Shown here piece after piece: positions 1-6,426 of a stretch of DNA of 12,413 nt. A program made the position numbers and the translations under genes. Every line of letters begins with the position of its first letter. Positions within the stretch are counted from its first letter, which is position 1. The notes under the pieces are model-generated. The model saw nothing but the letters and a program-made list of their open reading frames with translations, made no database searches and was not told the origin of the DNA. This DNA comes from an uncultured Bacteroidales bacterium (GTDB lineage Bacteria > Bacteroidota > Bacteroidia > Bacteroidales > Paludibacteraceae): NCBI GenBank assembly GCA_937891905.1, contig CALATT010000059.1, forward strand, positions 1 through 12,413, given 5' to 3'.

Positions 1-2
1 AG

Positions 3-263
3 AAATATATCGGTGCATATGCAGCTGCGATGAACGGTGTGGATATTATCGTCTTCACTGGTGGTATCGGTGAGAATGATGATTATATACGCGAGGGTAT
101 CTCTACTGGATTGACCTATCTCGGCGCAGAGTTTGATAAAGAAGCTAATAAAGTACGCGGAGAAGAGAGAGTGATTTCTACTCCTAACTCCAAAGTGACT
201 ATCTGTATCATCCCTACCGACGAGGAGTTGATGATTGCCAGCGACACAGCTGCGCTCATCTAA
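3..263 (+). CDS. ackA: Acetate kinase, C-terminal fragment
   Basis: This is the 3' end of an acetate kinase gene; its start lies left of the window. The enzyme interconverts acetyl phosphate plus ADP with acetate plus ATP in the cytoplasm, the ATP-yielding step of acetate fermentation, usually paired with phosphotransacetylase. The visible 86 residues contain the adenosine-binding loop FTGGIGEN, followed by the family's typical C-terminal stretch with ISTPNSKV and IPTDEELMIA. The frame is open from the first base and ends at TAA 261-263. A GH13 gene starts 21 bases downstream with no terminator between, so the two are probably cotranscribed. Identification rests on recalled family motifs and is firm; intactness of the rest of the gene cannot be judged. 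Confidence 0.95.
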   Translation, partial: KYIGAYAAAMNGVDIIVFTGGIGENDDYIREGISTGLTYLGAEFDKEANKVRGEERVISTPNSKVTICIIPTDEELMIASDTAALI

Positions 264-284
264 TAGAGACTAATACCAATACAC

Positions 285-1922
285 ATGAAACACATTATTT
301 ATCAAATAATACCTCGCCTTTTTGCCAATTTCAATGAGACGCGTAAGTATAATGGTACCAAAGCGGAGAATGGATGCGGCAAGATGGCAGACATCAATGA
401 TAAAGCCCTTAAGTCCATCGCCGATTTGGGTGCTACGCATGTATGGTATACAGGTATCATACGCCATGCGACAGCAGAACTCAATTCGCCTGCTATCACC
501 AAAGGTTTGGCTGGTTCACCATATGCTATTACAGACTATTATGATGTGAACCCCGACCTTGCTGTGAACGAGGATAAACGCATGGAGGAGTTTGAGCAAT
601 TGGTAGCTCGCACCCATGCGGCAGGATTGGATGTGCTGATTGATTTCGTGCCCAACCATGTGGCGCGCGAGTACCACAGCACGCACAAACCCAAAGGAAT
701 AGAAGATTTGGGTGAGGGAGATCATCCTGAATGGGCATTCTCTCCGCTGAATAACTTCTATTATCTTCCCGGTCAACCTCTCACGATGGATATAGACTTG
801 AAGGGATACCAAGAATACCCCGCCAAGGTGACAGGAAACGACTGCTTTAGCAGTCACCCAAGCAATACCGATTGGTACGAGACAGTCAAACTGAACTACG
901 GTGTTTTCTACCAAGGCGGAGGCGAGAAGCAGTTCTTCCCTATCCCATCCACATGGAAGAAAATGGTGGATATCCTCCTATTCTGGGCAAGCAAGAAGAT
1001 TAATGGCGTGCGCGTGGATATGGCAGAGATGGTGCCTGTGGAGTTCTTCCAATGGGCTATTGACAAGGTGAAGAAGAAATACCCTGAATTCATCTTCATT
1101 GGCGAATGCTACGATCCTAATCGTTACGACGCATACCTTAAGGCTGGATTTGACTACCTATATGATAAGGTAGGTATGTATGATTACCTGCGCGGAGTGA
1201 CGAGTAAGAACTGGCCTGTGGAAGGTATCACAGCACAATGGATGCAGCATAGCGGAGAGCGTTTGAACCATATGCTCTATTTCCTTGAGAACCATGATGA
1301 GCAGCGTATCGCAAGTGGATTTTTCTGCGGAGATGGTACTTGTGCCGAACCCGCTATGATAGTAGCAGCAACGCTTAACCAATGTGCTGTGATGGTATAT
1401 ATGGGTCAGGAGTTAGGCGAACGCGGAATGGATATGGAAGGATTCTCTGGTATTGATGGCCGAACCACTATCTTTGACTACTGGGGTGTAAAGAGTATCC
1501 AAGCATGGGCTAACAAAGGTCAATACGATGGTGCCAACTTGAGCGAAGAGCAACGCGACTTGCGTCTTTTCTACCAACGACTGCTCACTATCGCGCGCGA
1601 TAACAAAGCGGTGCAGAAAGGACTGATGTACGACATTACCTATGCGCAAGGCGAAGGATTTAACAAGCATGAGCAATATGCTTTCATCCGTCATTGGGAA
1701 GATGAGACATTGCTGGTTATCATCAATTTCCATGACCGAGAGCAGCACATGCGCGTACGCATTCCTAATGATGCATTCGTTTATTTGGGCATTGACGAAA
1801 TAAAGAGTTGTCAAGCAACGGACTTGCTCCGTGGTGAGAAATGGACTATTCCATTCAATACCAGCGATGCTATTGAACTGACGCTACCTGCATGGCGAGG
1901 TGTGATACTTAAAATACAATAA
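285..1922 (+). CDS. GH13 alpha-amylase family glycoside hydrolase, cytoplasmic
   Basis: A 545-residue (beta/alpha)8-barrel enzyme acting on alpha-glucosidic bonds, probably in turnover of maltodextrin or stored glycogen. All four GH13 regions are visible: region I DFVPNH (120-125), region II GVRVDMAEM with nucleophile Asp245, region III FIGECYD with acid/base Glu274, and region IV FLENHDEQR with transition-state stabiliser Asp338. The last ~100 residues look like the beta-sandwich domain C (LLVIINFHDRE, then a terminal WRGVILKIQ). The N-terminus (MKHIIYQIIPRLF) starts directly on barrel strand 1 with no signal peptide, so the protein should be intracellular, unlike SusG-type surface amylases. 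Exact specificity (alpha-amylase, glucanotransferase or other) cannot be decided from the motifs. It sits between ackA and a UbiA gene whose ATG overlaps this stop by one base. Confidence 0.9.
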   Translation: MKHIIYQIIPRLFANFNETRKYNGTKAENGCGKMADINDKALKSIADLGATHVWYTGIIRHATAELNSPAITKGLAGSPYAITDYYDVNPDLAVNEDKRMEEFEQLVARTHAAGLDVLIDFVPNHVAREYHSTHKPKGIEDLGEGDHPEWAFSPLNNFYYLPGQPLTMDIDLKGYQEYPAKVTGNDCFSSHPSNTDWYETVKLNYGVFYQGGGEKQFFPIPSTWKKMVDILLFWASKKINGVRVDMAEMVPVEFFQWAIDKVKKKYPEFIFIGECYDPNRYDAYLKAGFDYLYDKVGMYDYLRGVTSKNWPVEGITAQWMQHSGERLNHMLYFLENHDEQRIASGFFCGDGTCAEPAMIVAATLNQCAVMVYMGQELGERGMDMEGFSGIDGRTTIFDYWGVKSIQAWANKGQYDGANLSEEQRDLRLFYQRLLTIARDNKAVQKGLMYDITYAQGEGFNKHEQYAFIRHWEDETLLVIINFHDREQHMRVRIPNDAFVYLGIDEIKSCQATDLLRGEKWTIPFNTSDAIELTLPAWRGVILKIQ

Positions 1923-2872
1923 TGGATACGATAAGGAATATATTGCAGTTAGTAAGATGGAGCAACCTATTCTTCTTAGGTGCTTTGATTTATGTGATGG
2001 AGAAATGGGTAGTGGTGCCTATTTTGGACGATGTAGCCTTTGGTGAACAGTTGCCATGGTATATTCTCCTGCTCATTGCAGCCGCTACTATTCTCATCGC
2101 TGCTGGCGGATATGTGATTAATGATTATTTTGATATCAAGATTGACCGCATTAATCGTCCTGACCAACTCATTGTAACTCAGTATATCAGCAAGGAGAAT
2201 GCCATGCGATTGAGTATTGGTTTGAGTGGCGTGGGTATGGTATGCGGATTAGTGGCGGCATCGTTGCTGCGTAGTAGCACAATCGCCATACTATTCGCTA
2301 TTATTCCCGGATTGCTATGGTTCTACTCCAGCAGTTACAAGCGATTGCTCATTGTGGGCAATGTGACGATTGCACTCTTATCAGCATTGAGTCCTATGAT
2401 GGTAGCGATTGCTAATGTGGCTCAACTGCAACTCAAATACAGCACTATCCTCCCCTACACCACTTTGGAGCATGATATATACGCATGGGTGGGTGGATTT
2501 AGTCTTTTTGCCTTCTTGCTCACATGGATACGCGAGATAGTGAAGGACTTGCAAGACCAGATGGGTGACCGCGAGTTGGAATGCCACTCTATGCCTATCG
2601 TTTGGGGAAATATAGTAACCAAGATTGTGGTGACGGCACTCATTGTGCTCACAACAGTTCTCATTGGATGGTTTTGGTATAGTCTTCTTCCCTTTGACCA
2701 TTCTTGGCAGTCATTCAGTACTCGCTATATAGTATTGGCTATTATCATTCCTTTATGGGGTGCGCTATGGTTGTTATGGGCTGCGAAGATACCCAGTGAC
2801 TATCGCACATGTCAGCAAGTGCTCAAACTGACAATGTTCCTCGGAATGCTCTATAGTTTTGTTCTGCGCTAA
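1922..2872 (+). CDS. UbiA-family prenyltransferase (GGGP transferase-like)
   Basis: A 316-residue polytopic membrane protein of the UbiA superfamily, which transfers a polyprenyl group from its diphosphate to an acceptor at the membrane. Both Asp-rich metal/diphosphate motifs are present: NDYFDIKIDRINRP (residues 67-80) and DLQDQMGDRE (209-218). Hydrophobic segments flank them throughout (for example 16-35, 46-66, 97-130, 245-262, 270-290). Bacteroidota homologues are commonly annotated as geranylgeranylglycerol-phosphate geranylgeranyltransferase; I see no partner gene here that identifies the acceptor, so a quinone or other lipid is also possible. The ATG at 1922 overlaps the GH13 stop (TAATG), suggesting translational coupling. 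A UbiA gene next to maf is, from memory, recurrent in Bacteroidales, but here the two converge. Confidence 0.85.
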   Translation: MDTIRNILQLVRWSNLFFLGALIYVMEKWVVVPILDDVAFGEQLPWYILLLIAAATILIAAGGYVINDYFDIKIDRINRPDQLIVTQYISKENAMRLSIGLSGVGMVCGLVAASLLRSSTIAILFAIIPGLLWFYSSSYKRLLIVGNVTIALLSALSPMMVAIANVAQLQLKYSTILPYTTLEHDIYAWVGGFSLFAFLLTWIREIVKDLQDQMGDRELECHSMPIVWGNIVTKIVVTALIVLTTVLIGWFWYSLLPFDHSWQSFSTRYIVLAIIIPLWGALWLLWAAKIPSDYRTCQQVLKLTMFLGMLYSFVLR

Positions 2873-2904
2873 GCAATAAATCCCATAGGTGAAAGCCATA
2901 AAGA

Positions 2905-2938
2905 AAAAGAGAAAGGTCAAATACAACCTTTCTCTTTT
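2905..2938. terminator. Bidirectional intrinsic terminator between ubiA-family gene and maf
   Basis: A perfect 13-bp inverted repeat, AAAAGAGAAAGGT (2905-2917) and ACCTTTCTCTTTT (2926-2938), encloses an 8-base loop. Read on the minus strand the hairpin is followed by a T-rich run (TTTTTCTTT) as expected for maf termination. Read on the plus strand the T tract forms the end of the 3' arm and could stop the ackA-GH13-UbiA transcript 33 bases after its stop codon. The stem is only moderately GC-rich. The right arm lies within the last codons of maf. Confidence 0.75.
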
Positions 2939-3486
2939 AGTATCTCATATAAACGATGGGTGGGAAATCCCATCACATTGAAGTATGATCCGTTTAGATG
3001 TGTGCAAGCGGTATAGCCTATCCATTCTTGAATGCCGTATGCGCCTGCTTTATCCATGGGATGACAATTGGCGATATAGAAATCAATCTCGCTATCTGTC
3101 ATATACCTAAATGTGACATCTGTTCTATCCACAAAAGCATCTAATTCTCCATCCTTGGTAAGCAATGTGACGGCTGTATAGACCTGATGGGTATTATAGC
3201 TCAGCATGCGGAGCATCTGGCGTGCCTCTTGCTCATCAGCGGGTTTGCCTAACATTTTCCCATCGCACCAAACGATGGTATCTGCCGTGATGAGTAATTG
3301 GTTATCATTGAGTTGATTCGCGTACGCACGCGCTTTCGCGCGCGATATATATAAAGGTATATCTCCTGCTTGCAATTCTGCGGGGAAGGACTCATCGGCT
3401 TCTATTGTGATGGCCGTAAAAGGGAGATTGAGCCCTGCCATCAGTTCTCGTCTGCGTGGCGACTGACTACCAAGGATGATTTCCAT
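2917..3486 (-). CDS. maf: Maf family nucleoside triphosphate pyrophosphatase
   Basis: A 189-residue Maf/HAM1-like cytosolic enzyme that hydrolyses non-canonical or excess NTPs (typically dTTP, UTP or modified pyrimidine nucleotides) to the monophosphate and diphosphate. The N-terminal signature SQSPRRREL (7-15) forms the phosphate-binding loop, and ITADTIV (66-72) supplies the conserved catalytic Asp69, followed by LGKP (79-82). The DKAGAYGIQ stretch and the terminal NVMGFPTHRLYEIL helix are the other family hallmarks. Length is normal. The ATG sits one base after the parC stop, so it is the last gene of a small membrane protein-parC-maf operon. Its last codons overlap a terminator hairpin. 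Of the Maf subgroups, ADTIV with LGKP fits the dTTP/UTP type, but this is inferred by eye. Confidence 0.93.
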   Translation of the reverse strand: MEIILGSQSPRRRELMAGLNLPFTAITIEADESFPAELQAGDIPLYISRAKARAYANQLNDNQLLITADTIVWCDGKMLGKPADEQEARQMLRMLSYNTHQVYTAVTLLTKDGELDAFVDRTDVTFRYMTDSEIDFYIANCHPMDKAGAYGIQEWIGYTACTHLNGSYFNVMGFPTHRLYEILKEKGCI

Positions 3487-3487
3487 A

Positions 3488-6169
3488 TTAGAAGAGATTT
3501 AATTGGGTATCTTTGGGTTTCTCAATCGTCATGGTTACACCATCTATATCGATGGAAGTGGCTGGTTCTGGAACAGACTCCTGCTCAGGTGTTGGTTCGG
3601 GTTCTACCTCCTCAACTTCTGGTTCGGGTTCTGGCTCTGGTTCTGGCTCTGGCGTAATATCTTCTATCTTTGTGATTTCCAATGTAGATATTCGTTTGCC
3701 CTTCGCCTTTGGTGATTTCTCGTCAATAAAATCCGCCATGAGCAATTCCAATGGTTCTTTCTTATCGTCTGCGAAAGTGATTTTGAAGAGTGCTTCTGAA
3801 CGGTCAGATAGGAGTGTCATGCGCGAAGATTTATCATCACCGATGAGAGACTGCACTTTCGCATTCGCATCTTCTAAACGGAAGCGTTTACCATAGTAAT
3901 AATTCTGCTCACCATTCCATTGAATGAGTGACCATACTTTATCAGGATTCCATTTTTCGATTATGTATATATTATCTTCGAAATGGGCGGTAAGGTCGAA
4001 TGAGGTGGTGTAGTATTCGCCTTCTTTGGTGATAACGAGTATGCGATCTTCATCCCAGAATTCTCCGAGGTATGTGCCATGCTCGTCATAGTTGACGCGT
4101 AGGACATCCGCATCGAACCACACTTTTCGTCCGCCAAGTGTAGAATGACCTTTTTGCTTGAGAGTGATGGTTTTCACATCATTCTTGGTAAGCACATTTC
4201 CTCTCGCCGTACGCGATTTGACAGCCAGTTCGCTGAGGTCTTTGATGATTTCCAGTTTCTTGATGTTAGGAGCGGGTTTATGCAGCACTCTAATAACCTC
4301 TGCCTCACCATTTGGATTGGCAGTGAAATATACCACGCGTGAGCCTGGTTTGCCTTGCGTAAGATCGTATTCTTTATCTTTTGCAACGCCTGTCACATTG
4401 AAGCGCTTCATGAAATAAACGCCCTTCTTACCATCTCGATAGACGACATTATATACAGTGCGGTCATCTCCTCTGGTGAAGATAGCGATATGCAATATAT
4501 CGGTGCCGACGAAGAGTTTGTCAGCCACTTTCATCACTTTGTACTTACCATCCTTGTGGAATACAATGATATCATCTATATCGGAGCAGTTGAATAGGAA
4601 TTCATCTTTCTTGAGGGCTGTACCCACAAATCCCTCAGCTCTATTGATATATAGTTTCTCATTATTCTCCACCACGGCCTTCACATTGATTGCACCGAAA
4701 TTGCGCACTTCTGTACGGCGTGTGTATTTATCTCCATATTTAGCCTTGAGCATCTCAAACCATTGAATTGTATAGTCATTGAGATACTTAAGATTCTTGA
4801 TGCATGCTTTGATTTTCTTCTCCAACTCCTTCATTAACTCATCCGCTTTCTTGGAGTCGAATTTAGTGATGCGGATCATTTTGATTTCGAATAGGCGCTC
4901 TATATCCTCGTGGCGTACTTCGCGGATGAGTTTATCCTTCCATGGTGCCAATGCCTCATCTACAAAGAGAATGAGTTTCTCCTTATTAGGTGCATTCTCA
5001 TAGCCCTCCTGCTTATAGATACGATTTTCGATGAATATTCGCTCTAAAGAGGTATAGAAATATTTCTCTTCTAATTCGCTCTTCTCTATTTCTAATTCCC
5101 ATTTGAGGAGCGCTTTTGTACGATCCGTTGAAAGGCGTAATAGATTGCTGACAGATGTGAATATTGGTTTTTTATCCTCCACTACGCAGCAGTTAGGGCT
5201 GATATTCACTTCACAATCTGTGAAGGCATAGAGTGCGTCAATTGCTTTATCCGAAGAGGTGCCTGGAGCCAACTGCACTACGATACGCGCGGTATCGGCT
5301 GTAAAGTCATCCACCTTTCTGATTTTGATTTTCCCCTTCGCATTAGCTTTGAGGATTGTTTCAATAATCTTCGTAGTGGTGGTGCCATATGGTATCTCGG
5401 TGATGATAAGTGTCTTATTATCATCTGCTTTTTGGATGCGTGCGCGTATTTTGACTTGCCCTCCTCTTTCGCCGTCATTATAGCGGGTAACATCGATAAC
5501 GCCTCCTGTAGGGAAGTCAGGGTATAGCTGGAATGTTTCTCCCTTGAGGTATGCCAATGCTGCATCACAAATCTCATTGAAGTTATGGGGTAGGATTTTC
5601 GAATTGAGTCCGACCGCAATACCTTCTACGCCTTGTGCGAGGAGCAATGGGAATTTGATTGGCAAATGGATTGGTTCTTTCTTGCGTCCGTCGTAACTGA
5701 GCATCCAATGTGTAGTCTTAGGATTGAAGACAGTATCGAGCGCGAACTTACTGAGGCGAGCCTCTATATAACGCGGCGCAGCCGCTCCATCGCCAGTGAG
5801 TATATTACCCCAGTTACCTTGGCAATCGATGAGCAGATCTTTCTGCCCCAGTTGCACTAAGGCATCACCAATAGAAGCATCACCATGGGGGTGATACTGC
5901 ATTGTTTGGCCCACGATATTAGCCACCTTATTCATCTTGCCATCATCCACACACTTCATAGCGTGCAATATACGGCGCTGAACAGGCTTCAGACCATCAT
6001 CTACAGCGGGAACAGATCTATCGAGAATTACATATGACGCATAGTCCAAGAACCAATCTTGGTACATGCCCGTCAAATGATACTTGGCAGTATCATTGCT
6101 TTTTGGCTTATAGGAAGAATGTGCCTCGCTTGATTGTTCTAACTCGTTATCTACGGGAGGAACAGCCAT
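3488..6169 (-). CDS. parC: DNA topoisomerase IV subunit A
   Basis: An 893-residue type IIA topoisomerase subunit that breaks and rejoins DNA, with ParE supplying ATPase activity, to decatenate chromosomes. The N-terminal winged-helix region contains the quinolone-pocket motif QYHPHGDASIGDAL (91-104) and the catalytic Tyr134 in AAPRYIEARLS. A long coiled-coil/gate section follows (about 330-480), then a beta-pinwheel C-terminal domain (about 510-820). The pinwheel lacks the QRRGGKG GyrA box; the nearest match is KGHSTLGGRK, which argues for ParC over GyrA. After the pinwheel comes an acidic Pro-Glu linker (six PE repeats at 840-851) and a terminal KDTQLNLF. The residue aligned to E. coli ParC Ser80 appears to be Ala98. 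parE is not in the window. The gene follows a 55-residue membrane protein by 3 bases and precedes maf by 1 base. Confidence 0.94.
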   Translation of the reverse strand: MAVPPVDNELEQSSEAHSSYKPKSNDTAKYHLTGMYQDWFLDYASYVILDRSVPAVDDGLKPVQRRILHAMKCVDDGKMNKVANIVGQTMQYHPHGDASIGDALVQLGQKDLLIDCQGNWGNILTGDGAAAPRYIEARLSKFALDTVFNPKTTHWMLSYDGRKKEPIHLPIKFPLLLAQGVEGIAVGLNSKILPHNFNEICDAALAYLKGETFQLYPDFPTGGVIDVTRYNDGERGGQVKIRARIQKADDNKTLIITEIPYGTTTTKIIETILKANAKGKIKIRKVDDFTADTARIVVQLAPGTSSDKAIDALYAFTDCEVNISPNCCVVEDKKPIFTSVSNLLRLSTDRTKALLKWELEIEKSELEEKYFYTSLERIFIENRIYKQEGYENAPNKEKLILFVDEALAPWKDKLIREVRHEDIERLFEIKMIRITKFDSKKADELMKELEKKIKACIKNLKYLNDYTIQWFEMLKAKYGDKYTRRTEVRNFGAINVKAVVENNEKLYINRAEGFVGTALKKDEFLFNCSDIDDIIVFHKDGKYKVMKVADKLFVGTDILHIAIFTRGDDRTVYNVVYRDGKKGVYFMKRFNVTGVAKDKEYDLTQGKPGSRVVYFTANPNGEAEVIRVLHKPAPNIKKLEIIKDLSELAVKSRTARGNVLTKNDVKTITLKQKGHSTLGGRKVWFDADVLRVNYDEHGTYLGEFWDEDRILVITKEGEYYTTSFDLTAHFEDNIYIIEKWNPDKVWSLIQWNGEQNYYYGKRFRLEDANAKVQSLIGDDKSSRMTLLSDRSEALFKITFADDKKEPLELLMADFIDEKSPKAKGKRISTLEITKIEDITPEPEPEPEPEPEVEEVEPEPTPEQESVPEPATSIDIDGVTMTIEKPKDTQLNLF
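3617..3652 (-). repeat. Six-fold Pro-Glu codon repeat in parC
   Basis: Six consecutive Pro-Glu codon pairs (residues 840-851 of ParC) are written as a near-perfect 6-base tandem repeat (GGTTCT/GGCTCT on the plus strand). A looser PE-rich stretch continues to about residue 873. It links the beta-pinwheel to the conserved-looking C-terminal tail. Such hexamers can expand or contract in frame without breaking the gene. Confidence 0.85.
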
Positions 6170-6172
6170 GCA

Positions 6173-6340
6173 TTAGTTGAGTTTTTTATTCACAATAACA
6201 TATGCCAACACACCCACTACCTCCAATGCAATACCCGTGATGAGCAATGCATTTGCTGGAAGCGCAAAACGATATACCACCAAGCATATTACGCCCAGTA
6301 GCAAAAGGATAATTCCTAAATAATTGAGAAAAGATTTCAT
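6173..6340 (-). CDS. Small two-helix membrane protein, 55 residues
   Basis: A short gene reading MKSFLNYLGIILLLLGVICL at its start and ending VNKKLN, with TAA at 6173-6175. Two hydrophobic helices are visible, about residues 5-24 and 29-50, joined by a short turn with Arg24, Pro28 and Asn30; the end is basic (NKKLN), suggesting both termini on the same side of the inner membrane. I do not recognise a named family, though similar tiny LLLLG-type membrane proteins occur in Bacteroidales by recollection. It is real rather than chance because it fills the space between a strong promoter (6370-6401) and parC, stops 3 bases before the parC ATG, and its ATG is about 30 bases below the -7 box. It would be the first cistron of the parC-maf operon. 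Function unknown. Confidence 0.8.
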   Translation of the reverse strand: MKSFLNYLGIILLLLGVICLVVYRFALPANALLITGIALEVVGVLAYVIVNKKLN

Positions 6341-6369
6341 ATATAACGCGTTATTTTAATTTCAGACTG

Positions 6370-6401
6370 CAAAGGTACGATTTTTTTTTTAATTTTGCAA
6401 G
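6370..6401 (-). promoter_or_regulatory. Bacteroidota-type promoter for the membrane protein-parC-maf operon
   Basis: On the minus strand TTG (6398-6400, within CTTG) is followed by 20 bases and then TACCTTTG (6377-6370), an exact TAnnTTTG -7 element. The predicted start lies about 25 bases before the small membrane protein's ATG. The spacer contains an uninterrupted run of 10 A. A dyad TTTTGC-TT-GCAAAA (6393-6406) straddles the -33 element. Confidence 0.8.
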
Positions 6402-6426
6402 CAAAAGTTGCATTATTCCTCTTTTT

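Noticed and set aside
516..914. 132-codon minus-strand frame within the GH13 gene
   Set aside because: It lies wholly opposite a GH13 gene with all catalytic motifs, has no family features and no promoter.
1413..1814. 133-codon minus-strand frame within the GH13 gene
   Set aside because: Also antisense to a well supported gene, with no recognisable domain.
3330..3350. CG-rich alternating run (GCGCGCG) inside maf, also at 1590-1600
   Set aside because: Short alternating runs explained by Ala/Arg codons; no phasing or repeat organisation.
3513..3896. Ser/Gly-rich 127-codon plus-strand reading frame
   Set aside because: It is the antisense of the parC 3' end; its Gly-Ser repeats are the complement of the Pro-Glu codons.
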